Position numbers and translations under genes: made by a program. The notes below the pieces were generated by a model. That model did not search any database, had not been told where the DNA came from, and saw only the letters and a program-made list of their open reading frames with translations. Shown here piece after piece: positions 57,656 to 64,000 of a stretch of 64,000 nucleotides of DNA; within the stretch, counting starts at the first letter, position 1; each line of letters opens with the position of its first letter. The stretch spans positions 4,308,515 to 4,372,514 of the forward strand of contig NZ_QTUC01000001.1 in assembly GCF_003386795.1 (NCBI RefSeq), given 5' to 3'. This DNA is from Thermasporomyces composti. GTDB taxonomy: Bacteria; Actinomycetota; Actinomycetes; Propionibacteriales; Actinopolymorphaceae.

Positions 57656-59035
57656 GTGAAGCTGGCGATACTCGGCGGCGGCGGATTCCGGGTCCCGCTC
57701 GTCTACCAGGCACTAATCCGCGACCAGGGCTCACTGCGGGTGGACGAGGTGTCCCTCTACGACATCTCGCCAACCCGGCTCGCCGTCGTGGAGGCGGTGT
57801 TGGTCCAGCTCGCGCGCGAGGCCGCAGGTGGGACAGGCGATGCGACGCCGCCGCGCGTCGACGCGACCACCGATCTCGACCGAGCCCTCGAGGGAGCTGA
57901 CTTCGTGTTCTCGGCGATCCGGGTCGGGGGCCTCCGCGGACGTGTCCACGACGAGCGGGTGGCGCTCGACCTCGGTGTGCTCGGGCAGGAGACGACCGGT
58001 CCCGGCGGCATCGCCTACGGTCTGCGCACCATCCCGGTCATGCGCGCGATCGCGGAACGGGTCCGGGCGGTCGCGCCGCGCGCCTTCTTCATCAACTTCA
58101 CCAACCCCGCGGGGATGATCACCGAGGCGCTTCAACCGATCCTCGGCGACCGGGTCCTCGGCATCTGCGACACGCCCGGCGGACTCGTCCGGCGAGCCAC
58201 CGCAGCGCTCGGCCTGCACCCCGCGCGCACCCACGCGGACTACGTGGGTCTCAACCACCTGGGGTGGCTGCGTCGACTCGTCCAGGACGGACAGGACCAC
58301 CTACCCGACCTGCTGGCCGACGAGCACACCCTGGCTCAGCTGGAGGAGGGTGTGATCTTCGGGCCGTCGTGGCTGAGGACTCTGGGCGCGATCCCGAACG
58401 AGTACTTGTACTACTACTACTTCAGCCGAGAGGCGGTACGCGCGATTCGAGAGCAGCCGTCCACCCGCGGTGAGTTCCTCCTGCGTCAGCAGGACGACTT
58501 CTACGCGGCCGTGGAACGCGAACCTGATCGCGCCCTGGACCTGTGGCGCCGCACGATGACCGAACGGCGCGCGTTGTACATGGCGGAGGCCAAGGGCAAG
58601 CGACTCGACGAGGTCGTCGACGCGGAGGCAGCCGAGGCCGCGGAAGACGACGAAGGATACGAGCGGGTGGCCCTCGCGGTCATGGCCGCGATCGCCCGGA
58701 ACGAGCGCGCGACGATGATCCTCAACGTGCGCAACGGCGGCGCTGTCGCCGGCCTCGACGCCGATGCGGTGGTCGAGGTGCCGTCCCTCGTCGACGGCGC
58801 CGGTGCGCACCCACTCGCGACGTCCCCTCCCGACCCGCACCAGCTCGGCCTCATGCAGCAGGTGAAGGCGGTGGAGCGGCAGACCATCGAGGCGGCCACG
58901 ACAGGGTCGGTTGACGCAGCGGTCCGAGCGTTCGCCCTGCATCCGCTGGTCGACTCGGTGAGCGTCGCCCGTGACCTGGTGCGGGGTTACATGGACGCGC
59001 ATCCGCAGATCGCGCGCCTGTTCGGACGGGGGTGA
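57656..59035 (+). CDS. GH4-family 6-phospho-beta-glucosidase
   Basis: A 459-residue NAD+ and Mn2+-dependent glycosidase of family 4, which cleaves through oxidation at C3. The NAD loop is LAILGGGGFRVPLVYQAL at the start, INFTNPAGMITEAL lies near residues 148-161, and the metal ligands are in GICDTPGG (Cys near 178) and LNHLGW (His near 206). Its length and sequence suit the 6-phospho-beta-glucosidase subgroup; alpha-galactosidase/maltose-phosphate types differ in the NPAG region. GTG 57656 is chosen for AGAGGTGG upstream. No PTS or sugar ABC genes adjoin it, so its sugar source is unclear. It converges on kamA with 8 bases between stops. Confidence 0.9.
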   Translation: MKLAILGGGGFRVPLVYQALIRDQGSLRVDEVSLYDISPTRLAVVEAVLVQLAREAAGGTGDATPPRVDATTDLDRALEGADFVFSAIRVGGLRGRVHDERVALDLGVLGQETTGPGGIAYGLRTIPVMRAIAERVRAVAPRAFFINFTNPAGMITEALQPILGDRVLGICDTPGGLVRRATAALGLHPARTHADYVGLNHLGWLRRLVQDGQDHLPDLLADEHTLAQLEEGVIFGPSWLRTLGAIPNEYLYYYYFSREAVRAIREQPSTRGEFLLRQQDDFYAAVEREPDRALDLWRRTMTERRALYMAEAKGKRLDEVVDAEAAEAAEDDEGYERVALAVMAAIARNERATMILNVRNGGAVAGLDADAVVEVPSLVDGAGAHPLATSPPDPHQLGLMQQVKAVERQTIEAATTGSVDAAVRAFALHPLVDSVSVARDLVRGYMDAHPQIARLFGRG

Positions 59036-59043
59036 CGAGCTCG

Positions 59044-60477
59044 TCAGCGGACGTCGAGGGCGAGTTGCCGCCGTGACGCGTCACGCGACGCCGCCGCCTG
59101 ACGGCGGCCGGCTTCCTCTAGGTTCCGGCTGGCGTGCTCGCGCCACCAGGCCTGACCTTCCGGCGGCAAGGTGTCGATGGGGTCGTAGTACTCGTAGGTG
59201 CGGTCCAGTGCGTCGTCCCCAGGGCGTTCGATGCCGGTCCGGTAGTTCTTCTTCCAGTAGCTGATGCCCAGCGTCGTGTCATAGTGCGCTACCTGGTGCA
59301 CCCAGCGCTTGCCCACGTACGGCACGTCGCAGACGATGCGCGGTGTAGCGAAACCTGGGAGGTACCCCAGGATGTCGTGCTGGAGCTGCTGTGCCTGCCG
59401 CAGCGACACCCGCCAGTGCTCGCTGAACGGGATCATGTCGCACATGTAGAAGTAGTACGGCGTGATCGTCGCGCCGTCGAGGAGCGCGAAGCACAGGTCG
59501 AGGAGCTGCTGCGCGGAGTCGTTGACGCCACGCAGCAGGACGCCCTGGTTGCGCACGTCCCGGATTCCGGTCGCCAGCATCGCCTTGGCCGCCTTGGCCA
59601 CCAAGGGCGTGACCGACTGGGCGGTGTTGACGTGGGTGTGGATCGCGATCATCACTCCGCGCTCATTGGCGATCCTGGCCAGCCGCTCCATCCCAGCCCG
59701 AACGTCGTCTTGCAACCAGTGCTGGGGGAGGCCCATGAGGGCCTTGCTGGCCAGGCGGATGTCGCGGATGTTCTCGATGTCGAGCAGGGCGCGCACGAAC
59801 GCCTCGAGCCTGGGCCACGGCACGTTGGCGACGTCGCCACCGGAGACCACCACGTCCCGGACCTGGGGGTGGGAGCGCAGGTAGTCCAGCATCGCGTCCC
59901 AGCGGCTCTGCGGCTTCGAACCGAACCGGAGCTTGGTCACCTGCGGGGTGGAGTTGCCCACGAGGTCCATCCGGGTGCAGTGGCCGCAGTACTGCGGGCA
60001 GGTCGGCACCAGTTCGGCGAGGACCTTCGTGGGGTAACGGTGGGTGAGGCCCTCGGCAACCCACATCTCCTGCTCGTGCAGGGAGTCACGGGTGGCCAAG
60101 GGGTGGGACGGCCAGTCGGTGCGGCGGTCGGAGAAGACCGGCAGCATGTACTTGCGTACTGGGTCGGCGTAGAACGCCTCGGTCGACGGCACCCGGTCCG
60201 GGACCATCGTGTTGAGCATCTGCGGGGGCACCAGCATCGACATCGTCGCGCGCTCGGCCTGGTCCCGCTCGAGGTCGGCGTAGAAGCTGTCGTCGAGCAG
60301 GTCTCCCATCACCTCGCGCAGCTGCTTGATGTTCTTCACGCAGTGCGCCCGCTGCCACTGGACGGACTCCCACTCGTCCTTGGTCACATGGCGCCAACCC
60401 GGTAGTCGGGTCCAGTCCGGCTCCTCCAAGGGCCGGTACCTGTACTCGTACGGCTGGTCCTGGGGTTGAAGCGCCAC
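59044..60477 (-). CDS. kamA: Lysine 2,3-aminomutase
   Basis: A 477-residue radical SAM and pyridoxal-phosphate enzyme that converts L-lysine to beta-lysine. The iron-sulfur cluster motif is CPQYCGHC (CxxxCxxC), the SAM GGD motif is VVSGGDVANVPW, and a PLP lysine is expected in the C-terminal half. Length is close to, or a little above, clostridial KamA (about 415) and far above EpmB (about 340). The frame is open to 60606, but GTG 60477 is preferred because GGAGG lies 5 bases upstream. It is divergent from kdd, which fits a lysine catabolic pathway more than EF-P modification. No EpmA homologue is seen. Confidence 0.93.
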   Translation of the reverse strand: MALQPQDQPYEYRYRPLEEPDWTRLPGWRHVTKDEWESVQWQRAHCVKNIKQLREVMGDLLDDSFYADLERDQAERATMSMLVPPQMLNTMVPDRVPSTEAFYADPVRKYMLPVFSDRRTDWPSHPLATRDSLHEQEMWVAEGLTHRYPTKVLAELVPTCPQYCGHCTRMDLVGNSTPQVTKLRFGSKPQSRWDAMLDYLRSHPQVRDVVVSGGDVANVPWPRLEAFVRALLDIENIRDIRLASKALMGLPQHWLQDDVRAGMERLARIANERGVMIAIHTHVNTAQSVTPLVAKAAKAMLATGIRDVRNQGVLLRGVNDSAQQLLDLCFALLDGATITPYYFYMCDMIPFSEHWRVSLRQAQQLQHDILGYLPGFATPRIVCDVPYVGKRWVHQVAHYDTTLGISYWKKNYRTGIERPGDDALDRTYEYYDPIDTLPPEGQAWWREHASRNLEEAGRRQAAASRDASRRQLALDVR

Positions 60478-60530
60478 GAGCACCTCCGCGTATACCACCC
60501 GATCAACGGATGTCGTACTGTCTGAACCGC

Positions 60531-60536
60531 AGACTA
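60531..60536 (-). promoter_or_regulatory. Possible kamA -10 element TAGTCT
   Basis: On the minus strand TAGTCT lies 53 bases before the kamA start and overlaps the first palindrome below. Confidence 0.35.
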
Positions 60537-60551
60537 CAGAAGAATCTGTAG
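60534..60551. promoter_or_regulatory. Palindrome 1 between kamA and kdd
   Basis: CTACAGA, four bases, TCTGTAG: a perfect 7-base inverted repeat. It shares the core AGA-A-TCTG with the second palindrome and lies between the two starts, so it is a likely operator for both directions. Confidence 0.65.
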
Positions 60552-60568
60552 TGAGAATGACTGTATCC

Positions 60569-60581
60569 CGCAGAATCTGCG
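60569..60581. promoter_or_regulatory. Palindrome 2 between kamA and kdd
   Basis: CGCAGA-A-TCTGCG: a perfect 6-base inverted repeat with a central base, 12 bases before the kdd GTG, where binding would block the ribosome site or RNA polymerase. Confidence 0.6.
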
Positions 60582-60593
60582 AGGAGGCGTCTC

Positions 60594-61640
60594 GTGGCCG
60601 CGTCACCGCCGCTCCCTGGCTCGCCGCTCGGACTCCACCGGGTCATCAGTCCACGCGGCGTGCTTCCGCAAATGGCCGAGTGCCTCGACACTCGGCCCGA
60701 CCTGTGGCCGGACGAGGTCCGCGTCAGGGTCGACCGGCTCAACCTGGACGCCGCGTCCTACCGCCAGCTGCGCACTGCCCATGACGGGGACGGCGAGGCG
60801 ATCCGCCGCGCGGTGCTGGAGATCGTCCGCACTCGTGGCAAGATGCACAATCCGGTCACGGGATCCGGAGGCATGCTCGTCGGCACGGTGGAGGAGGTGG
60901 GACCAGCCTCACCGCTCGGCCTGGCGCCCGGCGACCGCATCGCCACCCTTGTCTCGCTCACGCTCACCCCCCTCGTCATCGAGGACGGGTTGGAGGCGTG
61001 GGACGGTGACGGCGAGCAAGTGCCGTGCCGGGGGTACGCGATCCTGTTTGGCCGATCCATCGCTGCGAAGCTCCCCGACGACCTGCCCACACCTCTCGCT
61101 CTCGCGGTCGCCGACGTGTGCGGCGCGCCGGCGCTCACGGCTCGGGTCGTGGGCCGCTACGCCTCGCCGACCGTGTGCGTGCTGGGGGCCGCCGGAAAAT
61201 CCGGGTCGCTCGCCGTCGCCGCGGCCCGCCGCGCCGGCGCGGCCCGGGTCATCGGCGTCGTGCCGATCGAGGAGGAGGCGACCCTCCTGGAAGCCTCCCG
61301 CCTCGCTGACACGGTGGTCGTTGCCGACGCCTGCGACCCGGTCGGGGTTGCCGACGCGGTGGGCAAAGCTGGTGGTCCGGCCGACATCACCGTCGTCTGC
61401 GTCGACGTTCCCGGCTGTGAAGGCGGCGCCGTCCTCGCCACGGCCGACGGTGGGACGGTCGTCTTCTTCTCGATGGCGACGTCGTTCAGCGCGGCCGCTC
61501 TCGGCGCCGAAGGGGTCGCGGCCGACGTCACCATGCTGATCGGGAACGGCTACGTGCCCGGCCACGCGGAGTACGCGTTCGACCTGCTCCGCGCGGAGCC
61601 CGCCCTGCGAGCCTTGTTCGAGGCGAGACTCCGCCGATGA
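60594..61640 (+). CDS. kdd: L-erythro-3,5-diaminohexanoate dehydrogenase
   Basis: A 348-residue NAD(P)-dependent dehydrogenase that oxidises 3,5-diaminohexanoate to 5-amino-3-oxohexanoate in lysine fermentation. The N-terminal LGLHRVISPRGVLPQ matches known Kdd proteins, and a Rossmann domain with VCVLGAAGKSGSLAVAAARRAG (about 198-219) follows. GTG 60594 has GAGGAGG upstream. It is divergent from kamA, which supplies beta-lysine, but lysine 5,6-aminomutase (KamDE), the enzyme that links the two, is not in the window. Alternative alcohol-dehydrogenase-like function is less likely given kamA. The gene is followed by a TetR gene on the other strand. Confidence 0.85.
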   Translation: MAASPPLPGSPLGLHRVISPRGVLPQMAECLDTRPDLWPDEVRVRVDRLNLDAASYRQLRTAHDGDGEAIRRAVLEIVRTRGKMHNPVTGSGGMLVGTVEEVGPASPLGLAPGDRIATLVSLTLTPLVIEDGLEAWDGDGEQVPCRGYAILFGRSIAAKLPDDLPTPLALAVADVCGAPALTARVVGRYASPTVCVLGAAGKSGSLAVAAARRAGAARVIGVVPIEEEATLLEASRLADTVVVADACDPVGVADAVGKAGGPADITVVCVDVPGCEGGAVLATADGGTVVFFSMATSFSAAALGAEGVAADVTMLIGNGYVPGHAEYAFDLLRAEPALRALFEARLRR

Positions 61641-61744
61641 CGTGCACCATGCCTGCTGCCACGACGCCTGCTGCCACGACGCCCGCCATCGCGATCACTC
61701 GTCGGGGACGCCACGACGACCACACGTGGGCTTTCGAACCGAGT

Positions 61745-62344
61745 TCAGGAAACCCGACGCGGTTCGCTCGCCCAGATTCTCCGCAGCGGAGCCAGTCCTT
61801 CCTCAACGTACTCCGCGATCGGTCGATCGCCTCCGTCGCGGAACCACGACTCCAGTGCCCCGAAGTACCCGAACGCGAGCGCGTTGGCCACGACCCTGGC
61901 CTGGGACGGGCTCAGTCCACCTTCGGTGGCCAGCAGGGGTGCGATCCGTTGCGCGGCGCGGTCGAGCGCAGCGCAGGCGGCCATCCGCACCGATGGCTCG
62001 GTGAAGAAGTAGCGCACTCGGCGCCATGGACTCGCGTTGCGCCCCGCGCGCTCGTCCGGAACCGCCTCGTACCGACGAACCGCTTGGAGGAGGCTGTCGA
62101 CCGGATCCGCGGGATTCACCAACTCCCGGAGCGCCTCGGAGCCCATGGTGTCGAACTCATCGGCGACCAGGATTCCCTCCTTGGTGCCGAAGTAGCGATA
62201 CACCGACGACGGCGAGACGCCGGCGGCCGCGGCGATCTCCTCGATCGTGACAGCGGTGAACCCGCGCTCGTCGAACAGGTCCAAGGCCCGCTCCTGGATC
62301 GCGTGCATCGCGGCGCGCCGCCACTGGTCACGTAGTCCGGCCAT
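61745..62344 (-). CDS. TetR-family transcriptional regulator
   Basis: A 199-residue one-component repressor. The N-terminal helix-turn-helix (about 13-58) contains FTAVTIEEIAAAAGVSPSSVYRYFGTKEGIL; the rest is the ligand-binding and dimer domain, with no identified effector. ATG 62344 is fixed by TAGGAT 6 bases upstream. It is divergent from a three-gene operon (membrane protein, Ddn-like oxidoreductase, amidohydrolase) and palindromes lie between them, so it probably represses that operon. It ends 104 bases beyond the kdd stop on the opposite strand. Confidence 0.9.
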   Translation of the reverse strand: MAGLRDQWRRAAMHAIQERALDLFDERGFTAVTIEEIAAAAGVSPSSVYRYFGTKEGILVADEFDTMGSEALRELVNPADPVDSLLQAVRRYEAVPDERAGRNASPWRRVRYFFTEPSVRMAACAALDRAAQRIAPLLATEGGLSPSQARVVANALAFGYFGALESWFRDGGDRPIAEYVEEGLAPLRRIWASEPRRVS

Positions 62345-62350
62345 GAGGTG

Positions 62351-62356
62351 ATCCTA
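62351..62356 (-). promoter_or_regulatory. -10 element TAGGAT of the TetR gene
   Basis: It ends 6 bases before ATG 62344 on the minus strand. Confidence 0.5.
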
Positions 62357-62367
62357 CAGAAGAACGG

Positions 62368-62441
62368 AGAGTGACTATCAGTTTGACTTTTCCTTTCAGC
62401 CTTCGGAGCGTAGAGTGACTCTCTCCGAGACAGTCACTGTC
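62368..62441. promoter_or_regulatory. TetR operator candidates
   Basis: Related sites in the divergent region are AGAGTGACTAT at 62368-62378, AGAGTGACTCT (perfect 5-base arms) at 62412-62422 and GACAGTCACTGTC (perfect 6-base arms) at 62429-62441. Centres of the last two are 18 bases apart. Confidence 0.5.
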
Positions 62442-62511
62442 TGAACGGGACGGGCGTGCCAGGGTCGCGCGCCTGCGCGTGAGGACACCTCCGACGAGAC
62501 AGGAGATCGAC

Positions 62512-62967
62512 ATGACGCCAGCGACGACGAACGCGCGGCGCACGGCACGCGAGTGGACGCTGTTCGTGGTGATGGGGATCGGGCTCGCCCTGACGGTCGC
62601 CGTGACCGTCTACCCGCTCGCCAATCGAGGCTTGCTCGCTGACCACGTTCGAGCCGGCTACCCGAGCTACCACGAAGGCGAGATCGCGACCGCCGTGACC
62701 TGGTACCTGGCCATTCTGGCGGTTCTCGGCGGTCTGGGCGTGCTGAGCTGGCTCGGCACCATCTGGGCGACGTGGGTCCGCAAGGGCTGGGCGCCGTGGC
62801 TCGCGACGGTGATCCTGGCGGTCGCGGTCTGCGTCGTCCTCGCCGGGCTCACCGTGAAGGACACGTCCGGCGACGTCGGACTCGCCCCGGCGGTCGGCTG
62901 GCTGCAGGTCCTGCCCTGCCTTGCCGGACTGTCGGCCGTCGTGCTGCTGTGGGGTGGTCGGCGGTGA
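62512..62967 (+). CDS. Four-helix membrane protein, unknown
   Basis: A 151-residue protein with four predicted membrane helices (around residues 17-38, 60-83, 92-114 and 122-146) and short loops. I do not recognise a family with confidence. The start ATG 62512 has CAGGAGA upstream. It opens a tight operon controlled by the divergent TetR gene; the next gene overlaps its stop (GTGA). Being encoded with a Ddn-like oxidoreductase and an amidohydrolase, it may be part of a small detoxification or transport unit, but this is inference. Confidence 0.75.
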   Translation: MTPATTNARRTAREWTLFVVMGIGLALTVAVTVYPLANRGLLADHVRAGYPSYHEGEIATAVTWYLAILAVLGGLGVLSWLGTIWATWVRKGWAPWLATVILAVAVCVVLAGLTVKDTSGDVGLAPAVGWLQVLPCLAGLSAVVLLWGGRR

Positions 62968-63482
62968 GGCCTCCAGGCTTGCTGCGCCGGATCGCCGCCT
63001 CCGCGGCGCGCCGCGCGGGTGCGATCAAGCGCGCGATGTACCGAGGCGGGCGTCCCGGCCCGCTCATGCGGTTGTGGAACCGCGTGGACGCGTGGGCGTA
63101 CTCGACTGGCCGGGTGTACCCCGACCACGCCGCCGTGTTGATGGTGCGCGGACGTCACACCGGCAAGGTCAGCGCTGTCCCCATCGCGATCGCCGACCTC
63201 GCGGGGGAGGAGTTCGTGGTGTCCATGCTGGGCCCGAACGCGCAATGGGTTCGCAACGTGGAGGCCGCCGGTGGCGGCGCAGTCCTGCGACGCCGCGGAC
63301 GCGACATCCGCGTGCGGCTCGAGGTGGTCCCGGTCCCAGACCGCGCAACGGTCCTGCGCCGTTACGTCGCCATCGCGCCCGGGGCTCGCCCGCACCTGGG
63401 GCTCGCGCCCAGCGACCCACTCTCGCGCTTCCGCGAGATCGCCCACGCCCACCCGGTGTTCCGCATCAGGATGAGCGCATGA
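62964..63482 (+). CDS. Ddn-like deazaflavin-dependent nitroreductase family protein
   Basis: A 172-residue split-barrel protein of the F420/deazaflavin-dependent oxidoreductase family that includes mycobacterial Ddn. Visible family marks are LMVRGRHTGKVSAVPI (about 48-63), the loop VVSMLGPNAQWVRNVEAAG and a C-terminal ARPHLGLAP-HPVFRI. Such proteins reduce quinones, nitro groups or aflatoxin-like substrates with F420H2. The F420-type LLM oxidoreductase elsewhere in the window supports the cofactor being made. The GTG start overlaps the previous stop, and the last codons overlap the next start, so the three genes are translationally coupled. Confidence 0.85.
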   Translation: MRPPGLLRRIAASAARRAGAIKRAMYRGGRPGPLMRLWNRVDAWAYSTGRVYPDHAAVLMVRGRHTGKVSAVPIAIADLAGEEFVVSMLGPNAQWVRNVEAAGGGAVLRRRGRDIRVRLEVVPVPDRATVLRRYVAIAPGARPHLGLAPSDPLSRFREIAHAHPVFRIRMSA

Positions 63483-64000
63483 CACGGCGAGTCGTCTACC
63501 GGCGCGGATTCATCCGGTCGCCTGACGTGCCGGACGCCACCGCCTTGTGCGTGGAGGGCGACACCGTCACCTGGCTCGGCCACGAGGATGAGCTGGACGG
63601 CTACCTCACCGGAGCGGACGAGGTCGTCGACCTTCGCGGTCGACTGGTGACGCCGGCGTTCGTCGACGCCCACGTCCACCTCTCCCAGACCGGCCTGCGC
63701 CTCGCCGGGCTCGACCTGTCCGACGCGCCCACCCGGGAGGCGGTGCTGGACGCGCTGTCGGCGCGCGCCCGCCAGGACCCGGCCGCGGTGATCCTCGGAT
63801 TCGGCTGGGACGAGACCGGCTGGCCGGATCCGCGTCCGCCGACCCTGGCGGAGCTCGACCGGGCGGCGCCCCAGCGGCCGGTCTACCTCGCACGTGTCGA
63901 CGTCCACTCCGCGCTGGTCTCGAGCGGACTCGTGGCGCGAGCACCCGAGCTCACCACGACGCCCGGCTGGGACGGCACGGGTCGGGTCGAGCGAGACGCC
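63479..64000 (+). CDS. Amidohydrolase family protein, cut by the window edge
   Basis: The first 174 residues of a metal-dependent amidohydrolase of the YtcJ-like group. It starts MTRRVVYRRGFIRSPD with the N-terminal beta-sandwich, then DLRGRLVTPAFVDAHVHLSQTGLRL with the first metal site in DAHVH. The ATG overlaps the stop of the Ddn-like gene by four bases (ATGA). Formamide or amide hydrolysis is usual in this group, but the substrate cannot be read from the partial sequence. Its continuation lies outside the window. Confidence 0.85.
   Translation, partial: MTRRVVYRRGFIRSPDVPDATALCVEGDTVTWLGHEDELDGYLTGADEVVDLRGRLVTPAFVDAHVHLSQTGLRLAGLDLSDAPTREAVLDALSARARQDPAAVILGFGWDETGWPDPRPPTLAELDRAAPQRPVYLARVDVHSALVSSGLVARAPELTTTPGWDGTGRVERDA

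Noticed and set aside
57535..57900. Short plus-strand frame overlapping the start of the GH4 gene
   Set aside because: It has no recognisable features, and the GH4 frame is clear from its NAD loop and metal motifs.

Overview
The window is chromosomal DNA from a high-GC actinobacterium. The evidence is a complete Pup-proteasome locus (arc/mpa, dop, pup, prcB, prcA, pafA, pafB, pafC), a mycothiol ligase gene (mshC), an F420-type oxidoreductase, a Ddn-like deazaflavin oxidoreductase, GTG starts at many genes, and the usual actinobacterial neighbours DUF5703, DUF3090 and SCO1664. Lysine 2,3-aminomutase next to diaminohexanoate dehydrogenase, and a GH4 glycosidase, suggest a Propionibacteriales-type lineage such as Actinopolymorphaceae, but that placement is a guess. 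I see no phage, insertion sequence, CRISPR array or rRNA.

Layout. 1-8.5 kb is an accessory region: an MBL-fold hydrolase, a double-domain MerR regulator, a decayed quinone-reductase/MFS operon whose TetR regulator and operators look intact, an erythromycin-esterase-like protein, and a divergent AraC regulator/NAD-binding oxidoreductase pair. 8.6-18.3 kb holds tRNA-Leu(GAG), an M20 peptidase, DUF5703, an aldo/keto reductase, an LLM oxidoreductase, uppP and a conserved island of phosphatase, DUF3090, kinase-like SCO1664 and mshC, ending in a PAC2 protein. 18.5-31.8 kb holds B12-dependent metH, a five-gene peptide-type ABC transporter operon with a trailing MFS gene, and a two-component system. 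31.9-51.8 kb is a housekeeping block: RecB-like nuclease, site-2 protease, TrmI, the proteasome cluster, a lipoprotein FKBP, PafB/PafC, tatA/tatC, a diacylglycerol-kinase-like gene and an SKI2-type helicase. 52-59 kb holds gdhA, a 5'-3' exonuclease, an M24 peptidase, an AsnC regulator, an RNA methyltransferase and a GH4 enzyme. 59-64 kb starts a lysine-degradation locus (kamA and kdd, divergent) and ends in a TetR-controlled operon cut by the window edge.

How genes work together. Pup is probably deamidated by Dop and ligated to targets by PafA; ARC/Mpa unfolds them into the PrcBA chamber. PafB/PafC belong to the same neighbourhood but act as DNA-damage transcription activators. TatA and TatC form the core of the twin-arginine translocon. 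KamA and Kdd catalyse early steps of lysine breakdown.

A pattern across the window is that 17 genes begin 6-8 bases after a TA(G/C)NNT hexamer and mostly have no Shine-Dalgarno sequence, which suggests leaderless transcripts and fixes many starts. The other strong observations are the decayed operon with one dissectable frameshift and one deletion, long terminator hairpins that divide the proteasome locus into separate units, and paired palindromes between kamA and kdd.
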